The translations under genes and the position numbers were made by a program. From Nemertoderma westbladi (lineage: Eukaryota; Xenacoelomorpha; Nemertodermatida; Nemertodermatidae): DNA of 64,000 nt. The stretch lies in assembly GCA_032718475.1 (NCBI GenBank), contig JAUCBJ010009036.1:1-64000 (forward strand). Direction: 5' to 3'. Shown in pieces: positions 1 to 15,500 of this stretch. A model generated the notes under the pieces. The model did not search any database, was not told the origin of the DNA, and was given only the letters and a program-made list of their open reading frames with translations. How positions within the stretch are numbered: the first letter of the stretch is position 1; the number at the start of each line of letters is the position of its first letter.

Positions 1-586
1 CCAGTTTATTTCCGAATGCAGAAATGCAGTACCGGTACCGTTATATACCGTACTGACTAATACAGCAATATGAATATAGGTAGGCCAATAGGCTCGTTAG
101 GCCTAACTGTCTGACCGTAGATACAGGTACATCCGTCGAATACGCAGTTCACTGTATCCAAATATAACAGTTTGCAGTTTGAGCCTATCTGATTAATTAC
201 TCCAGTTCAGTACTGCAGTATTCCAGTATTCACCAAACTGCCAAACAGTATTCCCAAACACCGATTAGGCCTATATTCCTTCATTCAACAGGATCCGGGT
301 CCAGGCACCAAAATGTGCGGAATATACACACACCAAATATATCAGTGCTGACTGTATCCAACAGTCAGCCTTCAGTCGAACATAATGCTGACTGCATCCG
401 GCAGTCAGCTAAAGCAACAAGAAAAGGGGTCAGCTGTCAGACAATACTAAATATAATAATCTGCTTGCTGGCTTGTCTCTCAAGCAATAATCATCTATCA
501 GCACTGTACCGGTAGTAAACCTTCACCCAAAGAAGTATACAGTATAAAATAGTATAAATCTACTGTAATAACTTTATTACAATATC
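1..586. other. Spacer left of the satellite, no gene seen
   Basis: This AT-rich stretch has many short repeats of CAGT, CCGGT and GGCCTA words. The only open frame, 66 codons at 315-515, has no recognisable domain and reads through the hairpin repeats, so I do not call it a gene. The right edge grades into degenerate satellite units near 587. Confidence 0.6.
347..409. repeat. Two perfect hairpins 40 bp apart
   Basis: At 347-369 GCTGACTG faces CAGTCAGC across a 7-base loop. At 387-409 GCTGACTGC faces GCAGTCAGC across ATCCG. The two are diverged copies of one 40-bp period. Their function is unknown, and they may be the remnant of a short tandem repeat. Confidence 0.6.
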
Positions 587-3500
587 ACTATAAGATACAG
601 TTCCGAATAGCACTACTAGGTACAGTTCCGTATAGCACTAGTAGGTACAGTTCCGTATAGCACTATAAGATACAGTTCCGTATAGCACTAGTAGGTACAG
701 TTCCGTATAGCACTACTAGGTACAGTTCCGTATAGCACTAGTAGGTACAGTTCCGTATAGCACTAGTAGGTACAGTTCGTATAGCACTAGTAGGTACAGT
801 TCCGTATAGCACTAGTAGGTACAGTTCCGTATAGCACTAGTAGGTACAGTTCGTATAGCACTAGTAGGTACAGTTCCGTATAGCACTAGTAGGTACAGTT
901 CCGTATAGCACTAGTAGGTACAGTTCCGTATAGCACTAGTAGGTACAGTTCCGTATAGCACTAGTAGGTACAGTTCCGTATAGCACTAGTAGGTACAGTT
1001 CCGTATAGCACTAGTAGGTACAGTTCCGTATAGCACTAGTAGGTACAGTTCCGTATAGCACTAGTAGGTACAGTTCCGTATAGCACTAGTAGGTACAGTT
1101 CCGTATAGCACTAGTAGGTACAGTTCCGTATAGCACTAGTAGGTACGGTTCCGTATAGCACTAGTAGGTACAGTTCCGTATAGCACTAGTAGGTACAGTT
1201 CGTATAGCACTAGTAGGTACAGTTCCGTATAGCACTAGTAGGTAAAGTTCCGTATAGCACTAGTAGGTACAGTTCCGTATAGCACTAGTAGGTACAGTTC
1301 CATATAGCACTAGAAGGTACAGTTCCGTATAGCACTAGTAGGTACAGTTCCGTATAGCACTAGTAGGTACAGTTCGTATAGCACTAGTAGGTACAGTTCC
1401 GTATAGCACTAGTAGGTACAGTTCCGTATAGCACTAGTAGGTACAGTTCCGTATAGCACTAGTAGGTACAGTTCCGTATAGCACTAGTAGGTACAGTTCG
1501 TATAGCACTAGTAGGTACAGTTCCGTATAGCACTAGTAGGTACAGTTCCGTATAGCACTAGTAGGTACAGTTCCGTATAGCACTAGTAGGTACAGTTCCG
1601 TATAGCACTAGTAGGTACAGTTCCGTATAGCACTAGTAGGTACAGTTCCGTATAGCACTAGTAGGTACAGTTCCGTATAGCACTAGTAGGTACAGTTCCG
1701 TATAGCACTACTAGGTACAGTTCCGTATAGCACTAGTAGGTACAGTTCCGTATAGCACTAGTAGGTACAGTTCCGTATAGCACTAGTAGGTACAGTTCCG
1801 TATAGCACTAGTAGGTACAGTTCCGTATAGCACTAGTAGGTACAGTTCCGTATAGCACTAGTAGGTACAGTTCCGTATAGCACTACTAGGTACAGTTCCG
1901 TATAGCACTAGTAGGTACAGTTCCGTATAGCACTAGTAGGTACAGTTCGTATAGCACTAGTAGGTACAGTTCCGTATAGCACTAGTAGGTACAGTTCCGT
2001 ATAGCACTAGTAGGTACAGTTCCGTATAGCACTAGTAGGTACAGTTCCGTATAGCACTAGTAGGTACAGTTCCGTATAGCACTAGTATGTAATGTTCCGT
2101 ATAGCACTAGTAGGTACATTTCCGAATAGCACTGGTAGGTACAGTTCCGTATAGCACTAGTAGGTACAGTTCCGTATAGCACTAGTAGGTACAGTTCGTA
2201 TAGCACTAGTAGGTACAGTTCCGTATAGCACTAGTAGGTACAGTTCCGTATAGCACTAGTAGGTACAGTTCCGTATAGCACTAGTATGTAATGTTCCGTA
2301 TAGCACTAGTAGGTACATTTCCGAATAGCACTAGTAGGTACAGTTCCGTATAGCACTAGTAGGTACAGTTCCGTATAGCACTAGTAGGTACAGTTCCGTA
2401 TAGCACTAGTAGGTACAGTTCCGTATAGCACTAGTAGGTACAGTTCCGTATAGCACTAGTAGGTACAGTTCGTATAGCACTAGTAGGTACAGTTCCGTAT
2501 AGCACTAGTAGGTACAGTTCCGTATAGCACTAGTAGGTACAGTTCCGTATAGCACTAGTAGGTACAGTTCCGTATAGCACTAGTAGGTACAGTTCGTATA
2601 GCACTAGTAGGTACAGTTCCGTATAGCACTAGTAGGTACAGTTCCGTATAACACTAGTATGTACAGTTCCGTATAGCACTACTAGGTACAGTTCCGTATA
2701 GCACTAGTAGGTACAGTTCCGTATAGCACTAGTAGGTACAGTTCCGTATATCACTAGTAGGTACAGTTCCGTATAGCATTAGTAGGTACAGTTCCGTATA
2801 GCACTTGTAGGTACAGTTCCGTATAGCACTAGTAGGTACAGTTCCGTATAGCACTAGTAGGTAATGATCCGTATAGCACTAGTAGGTACTGTTCCGTATA
2901 GCACTAGTAGGTAATGTTCCGTATAGCACTAGTAGGTACAGTTCCGTATAGCACTAGTAGGTACAGTTCCGTATAGCACTAGTAGGTACAGTTCCGTATA
3001 GCACTAGTAGGTACAGTTCCGTATAGCACTAGTAGGTACAGTTCCGTATAGCACTAGTAGGTACAGTTCCGTATAGCACTAGTAGGTACAGTTCCGTATA
3101 GCACTAGTAGGTACAGTTCCGTATAGCACTACTAGGTACAGTTCCGTATAGCACTAGTAGGTACAGTTCCGTATAGCACTAGTAGGTACAGTTCCGTATA
3201 GCACTAGTAGGTACAGTTCCGTATAGCACTAGTAGGTACAGTTCCGTATAGCACTAGTACGTACAGTTCCGTATAGCACTAGTAGGTACAGTTCCGTATA
3301 GCACTAGTAGGTACAGTTCCGTATAGCACTAGTAGGTACAGTTCCGTATAGCACTAGTAGGTACAGTTCCGTATAGCACTAGTAGGTACAGTTCCGTATA
3401 GCACTAGTAGGTACAGTTCCGTATAGCACTATTAGGTACAGTTCCGTATAGCACTAGTAGGTACAGTTCCGTATAGCACTAGTAGGTACAGTTCCGTATA

Positions 3501-6500
3501 GCACTAGTAGGTACAGTTCCGTATAGCACTAGTAGGTACAGTTCCGTATAGCACTAGTACGTACAGTTCCGTATAGCACTAGTAGGTACAGTTCCGTATA
3601 GCACTAGTAGGTACAGTTCCGTATAGCACTAGTAGGTACAGTTCCGTATAGCACTAGTAGGTACAGTTCCGTATAGCACTAGTAGGTACAGTTCCGTATA
3701 GCACTAGTAGGTACAGTTCCGTATAGCACTACTAGGTACAGTTCCGTATAGCACTAGTAGGTACAGTTCCGTATAGCACTAGTAGGTACAGTTCCGTATA
3801 GCACTAGTAGGTACAGTTCCGTATAGCACTAGTAGGTACAGTTCCGTATAGCACTAGTAGGTACAGTTCCGTATAGCACTAGTAGGTACAGTTCCGTATA
3901 GCACTACTAGGTACAGTTCCGTATAGCACTAGTAGGTACAGTTCCGTATAGCACTAGTAGGTACAGTTCCGTATAGCACTAGTAGGTACAGTTCCGTATA
4001 GCACTAGTAGGTACAGTTCCGTATAGCACTAGTAGGTACAGTTCCGTATAGCACTAGTAGGTACAGTTCCGTATAGCACTAGTAGGTACAGTTCCGTATA
4101 GCACTAGTAGGTACAGTTCCGTATAGCACTAGTAGGTACAGTTCCGTATAGCACTAGTAGGTACAGTTCCGTATAGCACTAGTAGGTACAGTTCCGTATA
4201 GCACTAGTAGGTACAGTTCCGTATAGCACTAGTAGGTACAGTTCCGTATAGCACTAGTAGGTACAGTTCCGTATAGCACTAGTAGGTACAGTTCCGTATA
4301 GCACTAGTAGGTACAGTTCCGTATAGCACTAGTAGGTACAGTTCCGTATAGCACTAGTAGGTACAGTTCCGTATAGCACTAGTAGGTACAGTTCCGTATA
4401 GCACTAGTAGGTACAGTTCCGTATAGCACTAGTAGGTACATGTTCCGTATAGCACTAGTAGGTACAGTTCCGTATAGCACTAGTAGGTACAGTTCCGTAT
4501 AGCACTAGTAGGTACAGTTCCGTATAGCACTAGTAGGTACAGTTCCGTATAGCACTAGTAGGTACAGTTCCGTATAGCACTAGTAGGTACAGTTCCGTAT
4601 AGCACTAGTAGGTACAGTTCCGTATAGCACTAGTAGGTACAGTTCCGTATAGCACTAGTAGGTACAGTTCCGTATAGCACTAGTAGGTACAGTTCCGTAT
4701 AGCACTAGTAGGTACAGTTCCGTATAGCACTAGTAGGTACAGTTCCGTATAGCACTACTAGGTACAGTTCCGTATAGCACTAGTAGGTACAGTTCCGTAT
4801 AGCACTAGTAGGTACAGTTCCGTATAGCACTAGTAGGTACAGTTCCGTATAGCACTAGTAGGTACAGTTCCGTATAGCACTAGTAGGTACAGTTCCGTAT
4901 AGCACTAGTAGGTACAGTTCCGTATAGCACTAGTAGGTACAGTTCCGTATAGCACTAGTAGGTACAGTTCCGTATAGCACTAGTAGGTACAGTTCCGTAT
5001 AGCACTAGTAGGTACAGTTCCGTATAGCACTAGTAGGTACAGTTCCGTATAGCACTAGTAGGTACAGTTCCGTATAGCACTAGTAGGTACAGTTCCGTAT
5101 AGCACTAGTAGGTACAGTTCCGTATAGCACTAGTAGGTACAGTTCCGTATAGCACTAGTAGGTACAGTTCCGTATAGCACTAGTAGGTACAGTTCCGTAT
5201 AGCACTAGTAGGTACAGTTCCGTATAGCACTAGTAGGTACAGTTCCGTATAGCACTAGTAGGTACAGTTCCGTATAGCACTAGTAGGTACAGTTCCGTAT
5301 AGCACTAGTAGGTACAGTTCCGTATAGCACTAGTAGGTACAGTTCCGTATAGCACTAGTAGGTACAGTTCCGTATAGCACTAGTAGGTACAGTTCCGTAT
5401 AGCACTAGTAGGTACAGTTCCGTATAGCACTAGTAGGTACAGTTCCGTATAGCACTAGTAGGTACAGTTCCGTATAGCACTAGTAGGTACAGTTCCGTAT
5501 AGCACTAGTAGGTACAGTTCCGTATAGCACTAGTAGGTACAGTTCCGTATAGCACTAGTAGGTACAGTTCCGTATAGCACTAGTAGGTACAGTTCCGTAT
5601 AGCACTAGTAGGTACAGTTCCGTATAGCACTAGTAGGTACAGTTCCGTATAGCACTAGTAGGTACAGTTCCGTATAGCACTAGTAGGTACAGTTCCGTAT
5701 AGCACTAGTAGGTACAGTTCCGTATAGCACTAGTAGGTACAGTTCCGTATAGCACTAGTAGGTACAGTTCCGTATAGCACTAGTAGGTACAGTTCCGTAT
5801 AGCACTAGTAGGTACAGTTCCGTATAGCACTAGTAGGTACAGTTCCGTATAGCACTTGTAGGTACAGTTCCGTATAGCACTAGTAGGTACAGTTCCGTAT
5901 AGCACTAGTAGGTACAGTTCCGTATAGCACTAGTAGGTACAGTTCCGTATAGCACTAGTAGGTACAGTTCCGTATAGCACTAGTAGGTACAGTTCCGTAT
6001 AGCACTAGTAGGTACAGTTCCGTATAGCACTAGTAGGTACAGTTCCGTATAGCACTAGTAGGTACAGTTCCGTATAGCACTAGTAGGTACAGTTCCGTAT
6101 AGCACTAGTAGGTACAGTTCCGTATAGCACTAGTAGGTACAGTTCCGTATAGCACTAGTAGGTACAGTTCCGTATAGCACTAGTAGGTACAGTTCCGTAT
6201 AGCACTAGTAGGTACAGTTCCGTATAGCACTAGTAGGTACAGTTCCGTATAGCACTAGTAGGTACAGTTCCGTATAGCACTAGTAGGTACAGTTCCGTAT
6301 AGCACTAGTAGGTACAGTTCCGTATAGCACTAGTAGGTACAGTTCCGTATAGCACTAGTAGGTACAGTTCCGTATAGCACTAGTAGGTACAGTTCCGTAT
6401 AGCACTAGTAGGTACAGTTCCGTATAGCACTAGTAGGTACAGTTCCGTATAGCACTAGTAGGTACAGTTCCGTATAGCACTAGTAGGTACAGTTCCGTAT

Positions 6501-9500
6501 AGCACTAGTAGGTACAGTTCCGTATAGCACTAGTAGGTACAGTTCCGTATAGCACTAGTAGGTACAGTTCCGTATAGCACTAGTAGGTACAGTTCCGTAT
6601 AGCACTAGTAGGTACAGTTCCGTATAGCACTAGTAGGTACAGTTCCGTATAGCACTAGTAGGTACAGTTCCGTATAGCACTACTAGGTACAGTTCCGTAT
6701 AGCACTAGTAGGTACAGTTCCGTATAGCACTAGTAGGTACAGTTCCGTATAGCACTAGTAGGTACAGTTCCGTATAGCACTTGTAGGTACAGTTCCGTAT
6801 AGCACTAGTAGGTACAGTTCCGTATAGCACTAGTAGGTACAGTTCCGTATAGCACTAGTAGGTACAGTTCCGTATAGCACTAGTAGGTACAGTTCCGTAT
6901 AGCACTACTAGGTACAGTTCCGTATAGCACTTGTAGGTACAGTTCAGTATAGCACTAGTAGGTACAGTTCCGTATAGCACTAGTAGGTACAGTTCCGAAT
7001 AGCACTACTAGGTACAGTTCCGAATAGCACTACTAGGTACAGTTCCGTATAGCACTTGTAGGTTCAGTTCCGAATAGCACTAGTACGTACAGTTCCGTAT
7101 AGCACTAGTAGGTACAGTTCCGTATAGCACTAGTAGGTACAGTTCCGTATAGCACTAGTATGTACAGTTCCGTATAGCACTACTAGGTACAGTTCCGTAT
7201 AGCACTACTAGGTACAGTTCCGTATAGCACTAGTAGGTACAGTTCCGTATAGCACTAGTAGGTACAGTTCCGTATAGCACTACTAGGTGCAGTTCCGTAT
7301 AGCACTAGTAGGTACAGTTCCGTATAGCACTAGTAGGTACAGTTCCGTATAGCACTAGTAGGTACAGTTCCGTATAGCACTTGTAGGTACAGTTCCGTAT
7401 AGCACTAGTAGGTACAGTTCCGTATAGCACTAGTAGGTAATGATCCGTATAGCACTAGTAGGTACACTTCCGTATAGCACTAGTAGGTACAGTTCCGTAT
7501 AGCACTAGTAGGTACAGTTCCGTATAGCACTAGTAGGTACAGTTCCGTATAGCACTAGTAGGTACAGTTCCGTATAGCACTAGTAGGTACGGTTCCGTAT
7601 AGCACTAGTAGGTACAGTTCCGTATAGCACTAGTAGGTACAGTTCCGTATAGCACTTGTAGGTACAGTTCCGTATAGCACTAGTAGGTACAGTTCCGTAT
7701 AGCACTAGTAGGTAATGATCCGTATAGCACTAGTAGGTACAGTTCCGTATAGCACTACTAGGTACAGTTCCGCATAGCACTAGTAGGTACAGTTCCGTAT
7801 AGCACTAGTAGGTACAGTTCCGTATAGCACTTGTAGGTACAGTTCCGTATAGCACTAGTAGGTACAGTTCCGTATAGCACTAGTAGGTACAGTTCCGTAT
7901 AGCACTACTAGGTACAGTTCCGTATAGCACTAGTAGGTACAGTTCCGTATAGCACTAGTAGGTACACTTCCGTATAGCACTAGTAGGTACAGTTCCGTAT
8001 AGCACTAGTAGGTACAGTTCCGTATAGCACTACTAGGTACAGTTCCGTATAGCACTAGTAGGTACAGTTCCGTATATCACTAGTAGGTACAGTTCCGTAT
8101 AGCACTAGTAGGTACAGTTCCGTATAGCACTAGTAGGTACAGTTCCGTATAGCACTAGTAGGTACAGTTCCGTATAGCACTAGTAGGTACAGTTCCGTAT
8201 AGCACTAGTAGGTACAGTTCCGTATAGCACTAGTAGGTACAGTTCCGTATAGCACTAGTAGGTACAGTTCCGTATAGCACTACTAGGTACAGTTCCGTAT
8301 AGCACTACTAGGTACAGTTCCGTATAGCACTAGTAGGTACAGTTCCGTATAGCACTAGTAGGTACAGTTCCGTATAGCACTAGTAGGTACAGTTCCGTAT
8401 AGCACTAGTAGGTACTGTTCCGTATAGCACTACTAGGTACAGTTCCGTATAGCACTAGTAGGTACAGTTCCGTATAGCACTACTAGGTACAGTTCCGTAT
8501 AGCACTAGTAGGTACAGTTCCGAATAGCACTAGTAGGTACAGTTCCGTATAGCACTAGTAGGTACAGTTCCGTATAGCACTTGTAGGTACAGTTCCGTAT
8601 AGCACTAGTAGGTACAGTTCCGTATAGCACTAGTAGGTACAGTTCCGTATAGCACTAGTAGGTACAGTTCCGTATAGCACTAGTAGGTACAGTTCCGTAT
8701 AGCACTACTAGGTACAGTTCCGTATAGCACTTGTAGGTACAGTTCAGTATAGCACTAGTAGGTACAGTTCCGTATAGCACTAGTAGGTACAGTTCCGAAT
8801 AGCACTACTAGGTACAGTTCCGAATAGCACTACTAGGTACAGTTCCGTATAGCACTTGTAGGTTCAGTTCCGAATAGCACTAGTACGTACAGTTCCGTAT
8901 AGCACTAGTAGGTACAGTTCCGTATAGCACTAGTAGGTACAGTTCCGTATAGCACTAGTATGTACAGTTCCGTATAGCACTACTAGGTACAGTTCCGTAT
9001 AGCACTACTAGGTACAGTTCCGTATAGCACTAGTAGGTACAGTTCCGTATAGCACTTGTAGGTACAGTTCCGTATAGCACTAGTAGGTACAGTTCCGTAT
9101 AGCACTACTAGGTACAGTTCCGTATAGCACTAGAAGGTACAGTTCCGCATAGCACTTGTAGGTTCAGCTCCGTATAGCACTACTAGGTACAGTTCCGTAT
9201 AGCACTAGTAGGTACAGTTCCGTATAGCACTACTAGGTGCAGTTCCGTATAGCACTAGTAGGTACAGTTCCGTATAGCACTACTAGGTATAGTTCCGTAT
9301 AGCACTAGAAGGTACAGTTCCGTATAGCACTTGTAGGTTCAGTTCCGTATAGCACTACTAGGTACAGTTCCGTATAGCACTAGTAGGTACAGTTCCGTAT
9401 AGCACTAGTAGGTACAGTTCCGTATAGCACTAGTAGGTACAGTTCCGTATAGCACTAGTAGGTACAGTTCCGTATAGCACTAGTAGGTACAGTTCCGTAT

Positions 9501-12500
9501 AGCACTAGTAGGTACAGTTCCGTATAGCACTAGTAGGTACGGTTCCGTATAGCACTAGTAGGTACAGTTCCGTATAGCACTAGTAGGTACTGTTCCGTAT
9601 AGCACTTGTAGGTACAGTTCCGTATAGCACTAGTAGGTACAGTTCCGTATAGCACTAGTAGGTAATGATCCGTATAGCACTAGTAGGTACAGTTCCGTAT
9701 AGCACTACTAGGTACAGTTCCGTATAGCACTAGTAGGTACAGTTCCGTATAGCACTAGTAGGTACAGTTCCGTATAGCACTTGTAGGTACAGTTCCGTAT
9801 AGCACTAGTAGGTACAGTTCCGTATAGCACTAGTAGGTACAGTTCCGTATAGCACTACTAGGTACAGTTCCGTATAGCACTAGTAGGTACAGTTCCGTAT
9901 AGCACTAGTAGGTACACTTCCGTATAGCACTAGTAGGTACAGTTCCGTATAGCACTAGTAGGTACAGTTCCGTATAGCACTACTAGGTACAGTTCCGTAT
10001 AGCACTAGTAGGTACAGTTCCGTATAGCACTAGTAGGTACAGTTCCGTATAGCACTAGTAGGTACAGTTCCGTATAGCACTAGTAGGTACAGTTCCGTAT
10101 AGCACTAGTAGGTACAGTTCCGTATAGCACTAGTAGGTACAGTTCCGTATAGCACTAGTAGGTACAGTTCCGTATAGCACTAGTAGGTACAGTTCCGTAT
10201 AGCACTAGTAGGTACAGTTCCGTATAGCACTACTAGGTACAGTTCCGTATAGCACTACTAGGTACAGTTCCGTATAGCACTAGTAGGTACAGTTCCGTAT
10301 AGCACTAGTAGGTACAGTTCCGTATAGCACTAGTAGGTACAGTTCCGTATAGCACTAGTAGGTACTGTTCCGTATAGCACTACTAGGTACAGTTCCGTAT
10401 AGCACTAGTAGGTACAGTTCCGTATAGCACTACTAGGTACAGTTCCGTATAGCACTAGTAGGTACAGTTCCGAATAGCACTAGTAGGTACAGTTCCGTAT
10501 AGCACTAGTAGGTACAGTTCCGTATAGCACTTGTAGGTACAGTTCCGTATAGCACTAGTAGGTACAGTTCCGTATAGCACTAGTAGGTACAGTTCCGTAT
10601 AGCACTAGTAGGTACAGTTCCGTATAGCACTAGTAGGTACAGTTCCGTATAGCACTACTAGGTACAGTTCCGTATAGCACTTGTAGGTACAGTTCAGTAT
10701 AGCACTAGTAGGTACAGTTCAGTATAGCACTAGTAGGTACAGTTCCGAATAGCACTACTAGGTACAGTTCCGAATAGCACTACTAGGTACAGTTCCGTAT
10801 AGCACTTGTAGGTTCAGTTCCGTATAGCACTAGTACGTACAGTTCCGTATAGCACTAGTAGGTACAGTTCCGTATAGCACTAGTAGGTACAGTTCCGTAT
10901 AGCACTAGTATGTACAGTTCCGTATAGCACTACTAGGTACAGTTCCGTATAGCACTACTAGGTACAGTTCCGTATAGCACTAGTAGGTACAGTTCCGTAT
11001 AGCACTTGTAGGTACAGTTCCGTATAGCACTAGTAGGTACAGTTCCGTATAGCACTACTAGGTACAGTTCCGTATAGCACTTGTAGGTTCAGTTCCGTAT
11101 AGCACTACTAGGTACAGTTCCGTATAGCACTAGTAGGTACAGTTCCGTATAGCACTACTAGGTGCAGTTCCGTATAGCACTAGTAGGTACAGTTCCGTAT
11201 AGCACTACTAGGTATAGTTCCGTATAGCACTAGAAGGTACAGTTCCGTATAGCACTTGTAGGTTCAGTTCCGTATAGCACTACTAGGTACAGTTCCGTAT
11301 AGCACTAGTAGGTACAGTTCCGTATAGCACTACTAGGTGCAGTTCCGTATAGCACTTGTAGGTACAGTTCTGTATAGCACTAGTTGGTACAGTTCCGTAT
11401 AGCACTACTAGGTGCAGTTCCGTATAGCACTAGTAGGTACAGTTCCGTATAGCACTACTAGGTGCAGTTCCGTATAGCACTAGTAGGTACAGTTCCGTAT
11501 AGCACTAGTAGGTACAGTTCCGTATAGCACTACTAGGTACAGTTCCGTATAGCACTAGTAGGTACAGTTCCGTATAGCACTAGTTCGTACAGTTCCGTAT
11601 AGCACTAGTAGGTACAGTTCCGTATAGCACTAGTAGGTACAGTTCCGTATAGCACTAGTAGGTACAGTTCCGTATAGCACTACTAGGTACAGTTCCGTAT
11701 AGCACTAGTAGGTACAGTTCCGTATAGCACTAGTAGGTACAGTTCCGTATAGCACTAGTACGTACAGTTACGTATAGCACTAGTAGGTACAGTTCCGTAT
11801 AGCACTAGTAGGTACAGTTCCGTATAGCACTACTAGGTACAGTTCCGTATAGCACTAGTAGGTACAGTTCCGTATAGCACTAGTAGGTACAGTTCCGTAT
11901 AGCACTAGTAGGTACAGTTCCGTATAGCACTACTAGGTACAGTTCCGTATAGCACTAGTAGGTACAGTTCCGTATAGCACTAGTAGGTACAGTTCCGTAT
12001 AGCACTAGTAGGTGCAGTTCCGTATAGCACTAGTAGGTACAGTTCCGTATAGCACTAGTAGGTACAGTTCCGTATAGCACTAGTAGGTACAGTTCCGTAT
12101 AGCACTAGTATGTACAGTTCCGTATAGCACTACTAGGTACAGTTCCGTATAGCACTACTAGGTACAGTTCCGTATAGCACTAGTAGGTACAGTTCCGTAT
12201 AGCACTTGTAGGTACAGTTCCGTATAGCACTAGTAGGTACAGTTCCGTATAGCACTACTAGGTACAGTTCCGTTAGGCACTTGTAGGTTCAGTTCCGTAT
12301 AGCACTACTAGGTACAGTTCCGTATAGCACTAGTAGGTACAGTTCCGTATAGCACTACTAGGTATAGTTCCGTATAGCACTAGAAGGTACAGTTCCGTAT
12401 AGCACTTGTAGGTTCAGTTCCGTATAGCACTACTAGGTACAGTTCCGTATAGCACTAGTAGGTACAGTTCCGTATAGCACTACTAGGTGCAGTTCCGTAT

Positions 12501-15500
12501 AGCACTTGTAGGTACAGTTCTGTATAGCACTAGTTGGTACAGTTCCGTATAGCACTACTAGGTGCAGTTCCGTATAGCACTAGTAGGTACAGTTCCGTAT
12601 AGCACTACTAGGTGCAGTTCCGTATAGCACTAGTAGGTACAGTTCCGTATAGCACTAGTAGGTACAGTTCCGTATAGCACTACTAGGTACAGTTCCGTAT
12701 AGCACTAGTAGGTACAGTTCCGTATAGCACTAGTTCGTACAGTTCCGTATAGCACTAGTAGGTACAGTTCCGTATAGCACTAGTAGGTACAGTTCCGTAT
12801 AGCACTAGTAGGTACAGTTCCGTATAGCACTACTAGGTACAGTTCCGTATAGCACTAGTAGGTACAGTTCCGTATAGCACTAGTAGGTACAGTTCCGTAT
12901 AGCACTAGTAGGTACAGTTCCGTATAGCACTAGTAGGTACAGTTCCGTATAGCACTAGTAGGTACAGTTCCGTATAGCACTAGTAGGTACAGTTCCGTAT
13001 AGCACTAGTAGGTACAGTTCCGTATAGCACTAGTAGGTACAGTTCCGTATAGCACTAGTAGGTACAGTTCCGTATAGCACTAGTAGGTACAGTTCCGTAT
13101 AGCACTACTAGGTACAGTTCCGTATAGCACTACTAGGTACAGTTCCGTATAGCACTAGTAGGTACAGTTCCGTATAGCACTAGTAGGTACAGTTCCGTAT
13201 AGCACTAGTAGGTACAGTTCCGTATAGCACTAGTAGGTACTGTTCCGTATAGCACTACTAGGTACAGTTCCGTATAGCACTAGTAGGTACAGTTCCGTAT
13301 AGCACTACTAGGTACAGTTCCGTATAGCACTAGTAGGTACAGTTCCGAATAGCACTAGTAGGTACAGTTCCGTATAGCACTAGTAGGTACAGTTCCGTAT
13401 AGCACTTGTAGGTACAGTTCCGTATAGCACTAGTAGGTACAGTTCCGTATAGCACTAGTAGGTACAGTTCCGTATAGCACTAGTAGGTACAGTTCCGTAT
13501 AGCACTAGTAGGTACAGTTCCGTATAGCACTACTAGGTACAGTTCCGTATAGCACTTGTAGGTACAGTTCAGTATAGCACTAGTAGGTACAGTTCCGTAT
13601 AGCACTAGTAGGTACAGTTCCGAATAGCACTACTAGGTACAGTTCCGTATAGCACTACTAGGTGCAGTTCCGTATAGCACTAGTAGGTACAGTTCCGTAT
13701 AGCACTACTAGGTATAGTTCCGTATAGCACTAGAAGGTACAGTTCCGTATAGCACTTGTAGGTTCAGTTCCGTATAGCACTACTAGGTACAGTTCCGTAT
13801 AGCACTAGTAGGTACAGTTCCGTATAGCACTACTAGGTGCAGTTCCGTATAGCACTTGTAGGTACAGTTCTGTATAGCACTAGTTGGTACAGTTCCGTAT
13901 AGCACTACTAGGTGCAGTTCCGTATAGCACTAGTAGGTACAGTTCCGTATAGCACTACTAGGTGCAGTTCCGTATAGCACTAGTAGGTACAGTTCCGTAT
14001 AGCACTAGTAGGTACAGTTCCGTATAGCACTACTAGGTACAGTTCCGTATAGCACTAGTAGGTACAGTTCCGTATAGCACTAGTTCGTACAGTTCCGTAT
14101 AGCACTAGTAGGTACAGTTCCGTATAGCACTAGTAGGTACAGTTCCGTATAGCACTAGTAGGTACAGTTCCGTATAGCACTACTAGGTACAGTTCCGTAT
14201 AGCACTAGTAGGTACAGTTCCGTATAGCACTAGTAGGTACAGTTCCGTATAGCACTAGTACGTACAGTTACGTATAGCACTAGTAGGTACAGTTCCGTAT
14301 AGCACTAGTAGGTACAGTTCCGTATAGCACTACTAGGTACAGTTCCGTATAGCACTAGTAGGTACAGTTCCGTATAGCACTAGTAGGTACAGTTCCGTAT
14401 AGCACTAGTAGGTACAGTTCCGTATAGCACTACTAGGTACAGTTCCGTATAGCACTAGTAGGTACAGTTCCGTATAGCACTAGTAGGTACAGTTCCGTAT
14501 AGCACTAGTAGGTGCAGTTCCGTATAGCACTAGTAGGTACAGTTCCGTATAGCACTAGTAGGTACAGTTCCGTATAGCACTAGTAGGTACAGTTCCGTAT
14601 AGCACTAGTATGTACAGTTCCGTATAGCACTACTAGGTACAGTTCCGTATAGCACTACTAGGTACAGTTCCGTATAGCACTAGTAGGTACAGTTCCGTAT
14701 AGCACTTGTAGGTACAGTTCCGTATAGCACTAGTAGGTACAGTTCCGTATAGCACTACTAGGTACAGTTCCGTTAGGCACTTGTAGGTTCAGTTCCGTAT
14801 AGCACTACTAGGTACAGTTCCGTATAGCACTAGTAGGTACAGTTCCGTATAGCACTACTAGGTATAGTTCCGTATAGCACTAGAAGGTACAGTTCCGTAT
14901 AGCACTTGTAGGTTCAGTTCCGTATAGCACTACTAGGTACAGTTCCGTATAGCACTAGTAGGTACAGTTCCGTATAGCACTAATAGGTGCAGTTCCGTAT
15001 AGCACTTGTAGGTACAGTTCTGTATAGCACTAGTTGGTACAGTTCCGTATAGCACTACTAGGTGCAGTTCCGTATAGCACTAGTAGGTACAGTTCCGTAT
15101 AGCACTACTAGGTGCAGTTCCGTATAGCACTAGTAGGTACAGTTCCGTATAGCACTAGTAGGTACAGTTCCGTATAGCACTACTAGGTACAGTTCCGTAT
15201 AGCACTAGTAGGTACAGTTCCGTATAGCACTAGTTCGTACAGTTCCGTATAGCACTAGTAGGTACAGTTCCGTATAGCACTAGTAGGTACAGTTCCGTAT
15301 AGCACTAGTAGGTACAGTTCCGTATAGCACTACTAGGTACAGTTCCGTATAGCACTAGTAGGTACAGTTCCGTATAGCACTAGTAGGTACAGTTCCGTAT
15401 AGCACTACTAGGTACAGTTCCGTATAGCACTTGTAGGTACAGTTCCGTATAGCACTAGTAGGTACAGTTCCGTATAGCACTAGTAGGTACAGTTCCGTAT

